A DNA stretch of 14,058 nucleotides from Candidatus Margulisiibacteriota bacterium (GTDB lineage: Bacteria > Margulisbacteria > WOR-1 > O2-12-FULL-45-9), in the NCBI GenBank assembly GCA_028714935.1, contig JAQTLJ010000014.1:1-14058 (forward strand), written 5' to 3'. Positions within the stretch are counted from its first letter, which is position 1, and every line of letters begins with the position of its first letter. A program made the translations under genes and the position numbers. Under the pieces are notes generated by a model. The model saw only the letters and a list, made by a program, of their open reading frames with translations. It made no database searches and was not told the origin of the DNA. Of this stretch, positions 1 through 7,104 are shown piece after piece.

Positions 1-141
1 GTCAACCATCCCCAGCACTTTTTCCTTAACTTTCACTTCTGCCTTTGCCTTAACCTTTAATGCCTTTACCTTCTTCTTTGGCTTCACTACTTTTTTAGCC
101 TTAACTGCCTTTTTTGCCTTCTTCACTTTCTTCTTTACCAT
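1..141 (-). CDS. Lysine/alanine-rich N-terminus of a gene cut by the window edge
   Basis: An open frame runs from an ATG at 141 down to base 1 with no stop, giving 47 residues. A good ribosome site (AGGGGTGAT) lies just upstream of the ATG. The visible protein is almost entirely Lys, Ala and Val (it begins MVKKKVKKAKKAVKAKK) and ends ...EKVLGMVD. Such basic tails are seen on histone-H1-like proteins and as N-terminal extensions of nucleic-acid-binding or translation-factor-like proteins. The closing KVLGMVD could be the first strand of a small beta-barrel, as in translation-elongation-factor-like proteins, but this is a guess from seven residues. It starts 27 nt after the stop of the radical SAM gene, so it is probably the next gene of the same operon. 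The function cannot be assigned from this fragment. Confidence 0.7.
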   Translation of the reverse strand, partial: MVKKKVKKAKKAVKAKKVVKPKKKVKALKVKAKAEVKVKEKVLGMVD

Positions 142-168
142 GTCGATCACCCCTTTTGCCCTATTCTA

Positions 169-1908
169 TCACTTAGCTAAATATTTAATCAAATCTTCCC
201 TGCCCAATTGTTTCAACGCCTTGACCACCTGGCGGTAATTCCGTTCCAGCTGCGGCTGCAGCAGCGCTTTCTGGAAGCTCCGCTCCTCGCCTTTCGGGAT
301 ATGGACCGGTTTACCGGTAAACGGGTCCAGCCCGGTATAATACATGCAGGTCGAGACCGTCATCGGCGTCGGCGAAAAATTCTGCACCTGTTCAATGCGG
401 ACATGATGCGTTTTCATGAATAAAGCCAGGTCCAGGGCATGTTTGAGGGTGCTGCCCGGATGGGACGAGATAAAATAAGGGATCAGGAATTGTCTCTTTC
501 CGTGCTTTTTATTCAGCTGCTCGAACTTTTCCTTGAATTCCAGGAATTTGCTCACCTTCGGTTTCCCCATAAGCAGCAGCACTTCTTCACAGATATGCTC
601 CGGAGCAATGCTTAAATGTCCTCCGACATGATGCTTGACTAGTTCTTCAATATATTCATCATCGAGCAGGGCCAGGTCATAGCGGATGCCGGAGCCGATG
701 AATAAATGTTTAACGCCCGGGATGCCGCGCAGCTCCCGCAGCAATTTGAGCGCCGGCTTAAGCGAATGTTTTAGGTCTTTGCAAACGGTCGGATAGATAC
801 AACTGGCTCTCACGCAGCCCGTTTCCCGAGTACATTCCATCCCGTACATGTTGGCAGTCGGCCCGCCGACGTCAAGGATATTCCCTCTGAAACCCGGCTG
901 TTTGACGATCTTGGTTTCGATCTCTTGTTTGATCGAGGCCAGGCTCCGGCTGGTCACATACTTCCCCTGATGCTGCGAGATCGCGCAGAAAGAACAGCCG
1001 CCAAAGCACCCCCGATGGGAAACAGTTGAGTCCCTGACAAAATCCCAGGCCGGGATCCGCTGCCCCTGATACATAGGATGAGGGGAACGGGCAAAGGGCA
1101 AAGTAAATAGAGAATCCAGCTCTGGCGCCGTCAGGTTCTCCGGCGGAAAAACGACCAGATATCGTCCCTGGCACGGCTGGATAATCGTTCGCGGATATCG
1201 TTTCCGTCCTTCCAGGTAATAGAGCTTGAACGCTTCGGCATATTTCCTCTTATCCGCCGCCACTTCTTCGAATGAAGGTAGAATCAGGGCGTTTTCATAT
1301 TTGCTAATATCTTTTTCGATTTTTGCACAATTTGGAATTTCGAATTTGTTTCGTATTTCGGATTTAGAATTTAGAATTTCAGCAAGCCGGAGTATCCCTT
1401 TCTCTCCCATGCCATAGACCAGATAATCGGCCTTCGCGTCGAATATTAATGGGCGTCTAACTTTGTCATCCCAAAAGTCATATTGGGCGAACCGCCGCAA
1501 ACTCGCTTCCACCCCACCCAGCACGACCGGCACATCGGGGAACAGGGATTTAAGCTTGTTCGTATAGACGATCGTCGCGCGGTCCGGCCGGTAGCCGGCT
1601 TCATCGCTGGGTGAATACATATCGGTCCGGCGGATCTTTTTGTCGGCGGTATAATTGGCGACCATGGAATCGAGGTTGCCGGCGGAAACGCCGAAAAACA
1701 AACGAGGTTTCCCCAGCTTCAAGAAATCGGCATCTTTCTTCCAATCGGGCTGCGGGATTATCCCGACGGAAAAGCCCTGAGCTTCAAGATAACGTGCGAT
1801 CAGGACCGGGCCGAAGCTCGGGTGGTCGATATAAGCGTCGCCGCTGACAATAATGATATCAAGTTGGCCGCTAAACTCGCTTTTATCGACCGGCAGGAAG
1901 GCTGGCAT
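169..1908 (-). CDS. ygiQ: YgiQ family radical SAM protein (UPF0313)
   Basis: The product is 579 residues. The N-terminal YgiQ domain opens with a typical DIIIVSGDAYIDHPSFG stretch (about 17-33). The radical SAM core follows, with its 4Fe-4S motif CFGGCSFC, cysteines 301, 305 and 308 in CxxxCxxC spacing. Downstream come further conserved cysteines (359, 365, 370, 376) and the family's SIAPEH and FxPTPMT segments. The family binds SAM and an iron-sulfur cluster; its reaction and substrate are unknown. The length matches the shorter bacterial members, and E. coli YgiQ is longer at its C-terminus. The ATG overlaps the TGA of the decarboxylase gene by one base (TGATG), so translation is probably coupled and the protein may serve the polyamine operon. 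Residues 177-194 are encoded by an AT-rich repeat that looks inserted in frame. Family assignment is very secure; the role is unknown. Confidence 0.95.
   Translation of the reverse strand: MPAFLPVDKSEFSGQLDIIIVSGDAYIDHPSFGPVLIARYLEAQGFSVGIIPQPDWKKDADFLKLGKPRLFFGVSAGNLDSMVANYTADKKIRRTDMYSPSDEAGYRPDRATIVYTNKLKSLFPDVPVVLGGVEASLRRFAQYDFWDDKVRRPLIFDAKADYLVYGMGEKGILRLAEILNSKSEIRNKFEIPNCAKIEKDISKYENALILPSFEEVAADKRKYAEAFKLYYLEGRKRYPRTIIQPCQGRYLVVFPPENLTAPELDSLFTLPFARSPHPMYQGQRIPAWDFVRDSTVSHRGCFGGCSFCAISQHQGKYVTSRSLASIKQEIETKIVKQPGFRGNILDVGGPTANMYGMECTRETGCVRASCIYPTVCKDLKHSLKPALKLLRELRGIPGVKHLFIGSGIRYDLALLDDEYIEELVKHHVGGHLSIAPEHICEEVLLLMGKPKVSKFLEFKEKFEQLNKKHGKRQFLIPYFISSHPGSTLKHALDLALFMKTHHVRIEQVQNFSPTPMTVSTCMYYTGLDPFTGKPVHIPKGEERSFQKALLQPQLERNYRQVVKALKQLGREDLIKYLAK
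1329..1380 (-). repeat. AT-rich GAATTT-type short tandem repeat inside ygiQ
   Basis: About six degenerate units of seven to eight bases (GAATTTC, GAATTTG, GTATTTC, GGATTTA, GAATTTA, GAATTTC on the plus strand) lie within the radical SAM gene. Base composition drops sharply against the GC-rich flanks. In the reading direction it encodes residues 177-194 (EILNSKSEIRNKFEIPNC), a polar linker between the N-terminal domain and the radical SAM core. The frame stays open. It resembles intergenic simple-repeat tracts, so an in-frame insertion into a tolerant linker is likely, but that is inference. Confidence 0.6.
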
Positions 1909-3023
1909 CAGACCAATAATAGTTTGGCGGGCGGAAAACCGTTAAATCCGGGGACGGCGCTGGCGGACGAATAAGCGCCGATATTCTTGACGTACACGAC
2001 GTTGCCGACGTCAAGTTCGGGCAGGTCTTCATTGAGCGAGATCGTGTCGAACGAGTCGCAGGTCGGCCCGGCTAAGGTCGACAGGAACTTTTGCCCGCGG
2101 CGCAGCGTTCTGAATTCATAGCGGCAATGGTCGAAAACGATCCCGGAAAAATCGCCGTACACGCCGTCATTGAGGTAATAATAATTCTTGTTATTGCGAA
2201 AAGTCCGGCCGACGACCTGGGTGACCAGCGTTCCCGCCGGGCCGACCAGGAACCGCCCCGGCTCGGCGATGAACTTCGTTTTTTTGTCGAACAGCCTTTT
2301 CATCTTCTTGCGGAGATGCCGGGCGATATCCCGGAACGAGATCTGGTCGTCATTCTCAAAATGCCTGATCGGGAAGCCGCCGCCGATATCCAGCGTGTCC
2401 AGCTCCAGGCCGATCTTCTTGGCCTCATAGAATATGACCGAAGAGACCTCGAGCGCTTTCAGGTAATTCTCGACGTTGAGGCACTGCGAGCCGACGTGAA
2501 AAGCGACCCCGCCCGGCTTTAAGCCGAGCGATTTCGCCTTCTTCAGAAGGAAGATCGCCTGGTCGGGGTCAGCCCCGAACTTGAGGGACAATTCCACGGT
2601 ACTGCCGATATTTTCGACCTTGATCCTGACCAGGACTTTTGCGCCCGGGCAATAGCGGGCGATCTTGTACAGCTCCGGCTCGTTGTCAAAGGTCATGAGT
2701 TTAACCTTTTTCTTATAAGCAAAAGCGATGTCCTCGTTGCTTTTGATCGTATTGGCAAAAATGATCCTGTCCGGCGAGGCGCCCAGGTTGAGGACCAGTT
2801 TCATCTCGTTGGCGCTGGCGACGTCAAAACCGGCCCCCAGGTTGATAAAATATTTGATGATCTCCGGGTGCGGATTAGCCTTGATCGCGTAGTAAGGAAA
2901 AACCTGGGGCAAATAACGCCGGAAACGGTCGTACTGCGCCCGGAGCTCCGCCCGGCTGACCAGCATCAGCGGGGTCTTGTTCCTCTTGATGACGCGGCGG
3001 AGCGTCGCTTCGACCCGTTTCAC
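1908..3023 (-). CDS. Ornithine-type decarboxylase, fold-III PLP family (group IV)
   Basis: This 371-residue protein belongs to the alanine-racemase-fold ornithine/diaminopimelate/arginine decarboxylases. The PLP lysine is K48 in YAIKAN. The phosphate and substrate loops are HVGSQ (176-180), GGGFP (214-218) and EPGR (254-257). NDGVYGDFSG (285-294) leads to FDH (297-299), and GPTCDSFDTI (319-328) carries the catalytic Cys322 contributed across the dimer. CDSFD is characteristic of ornithine (or ornithine/lysine) decarboxylases rather than diaminopimelate decarboxylases. The expected reaction is L-ornithine to putrescine plus CO2. The start is a GTG at 3023 that overlaps the stop of the upstream homospermidine synthase by 4 nt (GTGA), and the stop overlaps the ygiQ ATG by 1 nt. 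Being next to two homospermidine synthases supports a putrescine-supplying role. Lysine or a mixed substrate range remains possible. Confidence 0.9.
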   Translation of the reverse strand: MKRVEATLRRVIKRNKTPLMLVSRAELRAQYDRFRRYLPQVFPYYAIKANPHPEIIKYFINLGAGFDVASANEMKLVLNLGASPDRIIFANTIKSNEDIAFAYKKKVKLMTFDNEPELYKIARYCPGAKVLVRIKVENIGSTVELSLKFGADPDQAIFLLKKAKSLGLKPGGVAFHVGSQCLNVENYLKALEVSSVIFYEAKKIGLELDTLDIGGGFPIRHFENDDQISFRDIARHLRKKMKRLFDKKTKFIAEPGRFLVGPAGTLVTQVVGRTFRNNKNYYYLNDGVYGDFSGIVFDHCRYEFRTLRRGQKFLSTLAGPTCDSFDTISLNEDLPELDVGNVVYVKNIGAYSSASAVPGFNGFPPAKLLLV

Positions 3024-4555
3024 GGCCTAGCTTCCGCCGCCGCGCTCCGGCCCAGCCGGCGGACTTTAACCGCTGGTTTTTCGATATTGGAGCGTTCGCG
3101 GTGATCGACGAGAAACGTGGTGAACTGCCAGACATCTTCATCCTTCGGCCGCGGCATATCGAACTTGGTGAATTTAGTGTTCAGGTTCTTGAGCGGCGTC
3201 CAGTCGGCCGCCTGAGAAACGAACGGCTTGATATAAGGCATAGCAATATTAAGGATAAACTCATGGTCCAGGTCATCCGGCATCAGGAAACCGCGTTTCG
3301 GGTTCTTGATCATCCAGATGGCGGCGGCCACGACGGAAACGGCGACCTGCATGGTCGTCGCCTGCTGGTGCGGGACCAGCTTGCGGGCGGTGTGGATGTC
3401 GAGCAGGCTGCCGCACCACCACGACTTGAAATCGTGGCCCATTAAAAGGACCCCCAGCTCATCACGGCCGTCAATGATCTCGTCAGCCATGATCCGCTGT
3501 TTTTCCTGCATCTGGAACTGGCGCATCTCCAGCTCATGGAGCGAATTGATGGCCACATCCGACGGGCAATAAGCATAGTGGACGGTCGGGCGGTAGACTG
3601 CTTTGCCCTTTTCCCAGACGGTCAGGTGGTCGGAAATGCTGAACGCTTCGCCGTGGCGGATGACCATGCCGGTAATTTCCCCGCACGGCACCCAGGAGCG
3701 GACCCAGGTCTTCATCCCTAGCGTCGACAGGCAGATCTGGTTCTTCGGGCCGACCTTGTGGAAAAACGCCCCTTTGGGGATATATTTCTCGTGCGTTCCC
3801 CAACCAAGCTCCGCCGGCGCCACACCCTCTTCATAAAAACCTTCGATGCTCCAGGTATTAACGAATTCGTTGACCTGTTTCGGCTGGTCGGTGATCTGCG
3901 TGTCGCGCTCCGAGATATGGATGACCTTGACCCCAGTCAGCATCGCCAGTTTTGGGAAGTCTTTTTCCTCCAGGGCGATCTCCAGTTTTTTCCGACGGGA
4001 GTCTTTCGGCTTTTCCTTCAGGATCTTCTTAGTGATGTCGATCAGCGCCTGTTTGGGGAAGTGGGAAACGAGCCCCGGGTTCGCCCCGTGGTCCACGACC
4101 GCGGTCGTCCCGTTATTGTCGCCCCATTTCTCCAGCAATTCCCTGATCTCCATATGGCGAGTATAAAGCGTATATTGCGTCGGGTCATTCCTGATCTCGT
4201 CTTTATATGGGTCCCATTCCTCAATGGAAGTGTTGCAATAAAGGACCTCATTATCGCGGCACCACTGGAGGATGGCGCGGCAGTCGATGTTCCAGGCAAG
4301 ATCGATGATCAGATCACCTTTACCGACGTATTCCTTTAAAACGACCTTATAATTGTCCTGAGTGATCCGCTCTTCGACGTATTTTGCCCCTTTGGCCAGC
4401 GAATCTTTGACCCGGTGCCGGTTGTCGACGAAATCCATGATGGTCACATTGGCCGGCGGCACGTCCATCAGTTTCAGGACGAGCGGGATAGCGCATTGCG
4501 ACACCGATCCGCAACCAATGATCAAAATCTTGCCATTAAATTTAACGTGTTTCAT
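3020..4555 (-). CDS. hss: Homospermidine synthase, downstream copy
   Basis: The product is 511 residues, of the bacterial homospermidine synthase family (saccharopine-dehydrogenase-like Rossmann fold). It catalyses the NAD-dependent condensation of two putrescines, releasing ammonia. The dinucleotide motif GCGSVSQCAIP sits at 14-24. Residues matching the Blastochloris viridis enzyme, as I recall them, are D91 (NIDC), N159 (HGANPG), E216 (SERDTQ), W235 (NTWSIEG), E243 (YEEG), H301 and E303 (RHGEA); all are present. The start ATG at 4555 is preceded by a strong Shine-Dalgarno site (GGAGGGAGA, 4562-4570). The gene lies 53 nt behind its paralog and overlaps the decarboxylase by 4 nt. It has an extra basic tail of about 20 residues (from 489) that the paralog lacks. 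Family assignment is secure; whether both copies make the same polyamine is open. Confidence 0.95.
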   Translation of the reverse strand: MKHVKFNGKILIIGCGSVSQCAIPLVLKLMDVPPANVTIMDFVDNRHRVKDSLAKGAKYVEERITQDNYKVVLKEYVGKGDLIIDLAWNIDCRAILQWCRDNEVLYCNTSIEEWDPYKDEIRNDPTQYTLYTRHMEIRELLEKWGDNNGTTAVVDHGANPGLVSHFPKQALIDITKKILKEKPKDSRRKKLEIALEEKDFPKLAMLTGVKVIHISERDTQITDQPKQVNEFVNTWSIEGFYEEGVAPAELGWGTHEKYIPKGAFFHKVGPKNQICLSTLGMKTWVRSWVPCGEITGMVIRHGEAFSISDHLTVWEKGKAVYRPTVHYAYCPSDVAINSLHELEMRQFQMQEKQRIMADEIIDGRDELGVLLMGHDFKSWWCGSLLDIHTARKLVPHQQATTMQVAVSVVAAAIWMIKNPKRGFLMPDDLDHEFILNIAMPYIKPFVSQAADWTPLKNLNTKFTKFDMPRPKDEDVWQFTTFLVDHRERSNIEKPAVKVRRLGRSAAAEARP

Positions 4556-4608
4556 TTTTTATCTCCCTCCAGTTTTTATTGTAACATAAGACAATAATAT
4601 TTCCCATA

Positions 4609-6096
4609 TTAATTTACGCCCGTATTAACGCGCTCGCGGTGGTCAGCCATGAATGTTGAAAATTGCCAGACATCCTCCTCCTCCGGCTGCGGCAGATCGA
4701 ACCGGGTAAATTTAGTATTAAGGGTCTTCAACGGCGTCCAATCAACCTGAGCAGAGACAAACGGCTTGATATAAGGGATGCAGATCTTCAGTATCTCCTC
4801 ATGGTCGATGTCGTCCGGCAATAAAAATCCGCGCCACGGATTCTTGATCGCCCACACCGCCGCCGCTACAACGGAGACCGCCACCTGCAGGACGGTCGCC
4901 TGCTGGCCGTCACCGGCCAATTTTCTGGCCGCGTGCACATCCAGCGTGCTGCCGCACCACCACGAGGTAAAATCATGGCCCATTAGCAGCACCCCCAGTT
5001 CATCGCGGCCGCCAATAATCTCTGCCGTCATGATCCGCTGTTTTTCCTGCAGTTTGAACTCGCGCATTTCCAGTTCGTGCAGGGAATTTACCGCCCCATC
5101 GCACGGACAATAAGCGTAACAGACCGTCGGGCGGTAGACCGCCACGTCGTCTTCCCAGACAGTTAAACGGTCGGAAATACTGAACGCTTCGCCGTGCCGG
5201 ATGACCATCCCGGTAATCTGTCCGCTGGGGACCCAGGAGCGGACCCAGGTTTTAATGCCGAGGGTATTAAGGCAAATCTGGTTCCCCGGTCCGGTTTTGT
5301 GCGTGTAGGCGCCTCTGGGCAGATAACGTTCATGCGTGCCCCAACCGATCTCGACCGGTGCAACCCCTTCCTCAAAAAAGCCCTCAATGCTCCAGGTATT
5401 AACGAACTCGTTCATTTGTTTTGGCCGGTCGGTTATCTGGGAATCGCGTTCTGAGACATGAATGACCTTGACACCGGTTAACTGCGCCAGCTTAGCAAAA
5501 TATTTGCCATTGAGGGCCGCTTCCAGCGCCAGCCGCCGCTCATCTTTGGGCTTTTCCTTCAAGATCTTCTCGGCGATCTGCCTCAGCGCGTGCTTGGTAA
5601 AATGAGAAACCAGGCCGGGATTGGCTCCGTGGTCAAAAATCATCGTCGCCCCGCTGTTATCGCCCCAGCCTTTTATGATCTCCCGCAATTCCATATGCCG
5701 GGAATAAAGCGTATATCTCGCCGGGTCATTCCTTTCGGCGTCAAGGTAAGGGTCCCAATCCTCGACCGAGGTGTTGACATACAGGATGTCGTTGTCCCGG
5801 CAGAATCGCATCATCGCCGCGCAATCGATGTTCCAAGCCAGGTCGATGATCAGGTCGCCAGGTAAAACATGATTTTTCAGCAAATGGGCGTAATTATCCT
5901 TGGTCACCCTGCCCAGCACAAAATTTACTCCTTTGTCGAGCGAGTCCCTGATCTTGCCACGATTATCCATAAAGTCGAGAACTGTACTTTGCTGAGGAGG
6001 CACATCGATCAGCTCGATCATCAAAGGGATGGCGCAGCGCGATACCGAGCCGCAACCAATAATCAGAATCCGACCTTTAAATTTAACATATTTCAT
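4609..6096 (-). CDS. hss: Homospermidine synthase, promoter-proximal copy
   Basis: This 495-residue paralog of the next gene aligns without gaps over residues 1-393 and is about 70% identical by my count. It carries the same Rossmann motif (GCGSVSRCAIP, 14-24) and the same active-site set: D91, N159, E216, W235, E243 (FEEG), H301 and E303. Nothing marks it as inactive. Differences cluster at residues 37-80 and around 390-400 (RKLAGDGQQ against RKLVPHQQ), and it lacks the C-terminal basic extension of the other copy. The ATG at 6096 follows a TTGGAGGC ribosome site. It is the first full-size gene after the minus-strand promoter at 6328-6355, behind a leader of about 225 nt. Expected reaction: two putrescines to homospermidine; a variant substrate preference (for example diaminopropane or cadaverine) cannot be excluded. 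Confidence 0.95.
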   Translation of the reverse strand: MKYVKFKGRILIIGCGSVSRCAIPLMIELIDVPPQQSTVLDFMDNRGKIRDSLDKGVNFVLGRVTKDNYAHLLKNHVLPGDLIIDLAWNIDCAAMMRFCRDNDILYVNTSVEDWDPYLDAERNDPARYTLYSRHMELREIIKGWGDNSGATMIFDHGANPGLVSHFTKHALRQIAEKILKEKPKDERRLALEAALNGKYFAKLAQLTGVKVIHVSERDSQITDRPKQMNEFVNTWSIEGFFEEGVAPVEIGWGTHERYLPRGAYTHKTGPGNQICLNTLGIKTWVRSWVPSGQITGMVIRHGEAFSISDRLTVWEDDVAVYRPTVCYAYCPCDGAVNSLHELEMREFKLQEKQRIMTAEIIGGRDELGVLLMGHDFTSWWCGSTLDVHAARKLAGDGQQATVLQVAVSVVAAAVWAIKNPWRGFLLPDDIDHEEILKICIPYIKPFVSAQVDWTPLKTLNTKFTRFDLPQPEEEDVWQFSTFMADHRERVNTGVN

Positions 6097-6140
6097 GTTT
6101 TGCCTCCAAAAAGAAATATTTTTCGCGGACCGCTACTTCT

Positions 6141-6308
6141 TTATCCGAGGCGTCTAGCGGGGATCTCGTCTCTGGCAGCTTTCCAGAGGATTCTAATATC
6201 ACTAACGAAACAACCAAGCAGTAATTCGTTAGAGGCTGCATTCGTCTTGTTTAAGGGATGAGCTTCGATCTCACCGTTAAATGTCGTATATATTTTAATT
6301 ATTTTCAT
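6141..6308 (-). CDS. Possible 55-residue leader ORF upstream of the homospermidine synthases
   Basis: An ORF from the ATG at 6308 to a TAA at 6141 would encode a 55-residue protein starting MKIIKIYTTFNGEIEAHP and ending EIPARRLG. I recognise no family. It starts about 13 nt after the predicted transcription start of the minus-strand promoter and ends 44 nt before the first homospermidine synthase, so it would lie inside that gene's 5' leader. The upstream sequence (AGAAAAGTGCGAA) is a poor ribosome site. Two short perfect hairpins fall within it, so the stretch may instead be a structured non-coding leader. A longer version that reads back through the tRNA is spurious. Confidence 0.3.
   Translation of the reverse strand: MKIIKIYTTFNGEIEAHPLNKTNAASNELLLGCFVSDIRILWKAARDEIPARRLG
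6170..6188 (-). repeat. Hairpin in the leader of the polyamine operon
   Basis: CTCTGG (6170-6175) and CCAGAG (6183-6188) form a perfect 6-bp stem with a 7-nt loop. No T-run follows on either strand, so it is not an intrinsic terminator. It sits in the predicted 5' leader of the homospermidine synthase transcript, inside the possible small ORF. Confidence 0.45.
6202..6232. repeat. Perfect 8-bp inverted repeat in the polyamine operon leader
   Basis: CTAACGAA (6202-6209) and TTCGTTAG (6225-6232) are exact reverse complements separated by 15 nt. The element could be an RNA hairpin in the leader or an operator for a dimeric regulator. It lies about 90-120 bp inside the predicted transcript, and no terminator-like T-run follows. 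The GTTAG ends recall integron attC core sites, but the element is too short and lacks the second pair of boxes. Confidence 0.5.
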
Positions 6309-6327
6309 TTCGCACTTTTCTAGTTTT

Positions 6328-6355
6328 ATTCTATCAGAGTAAAATATTTTGTCAA
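6328..6355 (-). promoter_or_regulatory. Sigma70-type promoter for the polyamine operon
   Basis: On the minus strand a perfect -35 TTGACA (6355-6350) is followed after 16 bp by TAGAAT (6333-6328), which matches the TATAAT consensus in five of six bases. Transcription should start near 6321, giving a leader of about 225 nt before the first homospermidine synthase. The -35 box overlaps that of the divergent tRNA promoter. Confidence 0.7.
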
Positions 6356-6378
6356 ACAATAATAGCGAGTGGTATAAT
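6349..6378 (+). promoter_or_regulatory. Sigma70-type promoter for tRNA-Arg
   Basis: TTGTCA (6349-6354) and a perfect TATAAT (6373-6378) are separated by 18 bp. The -10 box ends 8 bp before the tRNA 5' end, so transcription begins almost at the mature end, as is usual for single tRNA genes. It shares its -35 region, back to back, with the promoter of the polyamine operon. Confidence 0.75.
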
Positions 6379-6386
6379 AGTTTTAT

Positions 6387-6460
6387 GCGCCCGTAGCTCA
6401 ATTGGATAGAGCGTCTGCCTTCGAAGCAGCAGGCTACAGGTTCAAGTCCTGTCGGGCGCA
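6387..6460 (+). tRNA. tRNA-Arg (anticodon TCG)
   Basis: A complete 74-nt cloverleaf can be folded by eye. The acceptor stem pairs GCGCCCG (6387-6393) with CGGGCGC (6453-6459), with discriminator A6460. The D arm is GCTC...GAGC. The anticodon loop CTTCGAA places TCG at 34-36, reading CGA and probably other CGN arginine codons. The T arm is ACAGG-TTCAAGT-CCTGT. The outermost anticodon-stem pair (27-43) is a T:C mismatch. No CCA is encoded, so it must be added by the nucleotidyltransferase. No clear intrinsic terminator follows. Confidence 0.95.
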
Positions 6461-6502
6461 CATCTCGACTCGCTTCGCTCGCTCGATATTGCGGGCTTAC
6501 TC

Positions 6503-6515
6503 CCTGCCGGGCGCA
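6503..6515 (+). repeat. Partial copy of the tRNA-Arg 3' end
   Basis: CCTGCCGGGCGCA matches the last 13 bases of the tRNA (6448-6460) in 12 of 13 positions, 55 bp downstream. Such direct repeats can be scars of element integration or local duplication, but the intervening 42 bp carry no gene. Confidence 0.4.
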
Positions 6516-6516
6516 T

Positions 6517-7086
6517 TTATTTTAGGATTTTTTCTAGCTTCCTTAACGCCCGCGCCCGATGGCTGAGCCGGTTCTTCATTGCCGGCGCCATTTCGGCAAA
6601 AGTCTTCCTGTAGCCCGACGGGACAAAGACCGGGTCGTAACCGAACCCGTGCTTGCCACGCATCTCATGGATAATTTTCCCTCGGCAAACTCCCTTGACC
6701 GTCCTGACCCTACCCGACGGATACTTGACAGCAATGACGCAAACAAACTTCGCCCCTCGTCTCTCGTCCATCGTCTTTAGAAGCTTAGTGCAGAGGTTCC
6801 GCGGTGTCGGCGGACTGGCAAACCTGGCCGACCTTACCCCCGGCCTGCCCCCCAGGCAGTCGACCATCAGCCCCGAATCATCCGCGATCGCAATTTGTCC
6901 AATTTTTAACCTTATCGATTTTGCCTTTTTGACGGCATTTTCCTCAAACGTCTTCCCGTCTTCTTTGACCCTAGTCCCTAGCTTGCTCCGAGCGCAGTCG
7001 AGGAGTCCCTGTACCCTAATCCCTTTGAGTATATGCCGTATCTCCCGGAGCTTATGTTTATTAGTTGTTGCGACCAGGATTCCCAT
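6517..7086 (-). CDS. rdgB: XTP/dITP pyrophosphatase (RdgB/HAM1 family)
   Basis: The product is 189 residues, the usual length of the family. The N-terminus ILVATTNKHKLREI carries the T/SxNxxK nucleotide-binding motif. ADDSGLMVDCLGGRPGVRSARFA (about 68-90) is the metal- and base-binding signature, and HGFGYDPVF near 145-153 binds the purine. The enzyme hydrolyses non-canonical purine triphosphates (XTP, ITP, dITP) to monophosphate and pyrophosphate and so cleans the nucleotide pool. The ATG at 7086 fits the family start exactly. There is no Shine-Dalgarno at normal distance; a TAAAAT -10-like box ends 7 nt before the ATG, so the mRNA may be leaderless. The gene stands alone on the minus strand, convergent with the tRNA. 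Confidence 0.95.
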   Translation of the reverse strand: MGILVATTNKHKLREIRHILKGIRVQGLLDCARSKLGTRVKEDGKTFEENAVKKAKSIRLKIGQIAIADDSGLMVDCLGGRPGVRSARFASPPTPRNLCTKLLKTMDERRGAKFVCVIAVKYPSGRVRTVKGVCRGKIIHEMRGKHGFGYDPVFVPSGYRKTFAEMAPAMKNRLSHRARALRKLEKILK

Positions 7087-7104
7087 GAAATATATTTTAG
7101 CATT

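Noticed and set aside
3758..4339. A 193-residue plus-strand ORF
   Set aside because: It is the antisense shadow of the downstream homospermidine synthase, whose family motifs are unmistakable; its own sequence shows no domain.
4581..4600. Terminator between the two homospermidine synthases (ATTGT...ACAAT)
   Set aside because: A 5-bp AT-only stem with no T-run in the direction of transcription; the operon probably continues through it.
6202..6232. Integron attC site, suggested by CTAAC...GTTAG ends
   Set aside because: The element is only 31 bp, lacks the inner L boxes and the extrahelical bases, and there is no integrase or cassette array.
6141..6461. A 106-residue minus-strand ORF beginning MRPTGLEPVACCFEGRRS
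   Set aside because: Its first half is the antisense of the tRNA-Arg gene, a well-known source of spurious protein annotations. Only the portion from the ATG at 6308 is retained, as a doubtful leader ORF.
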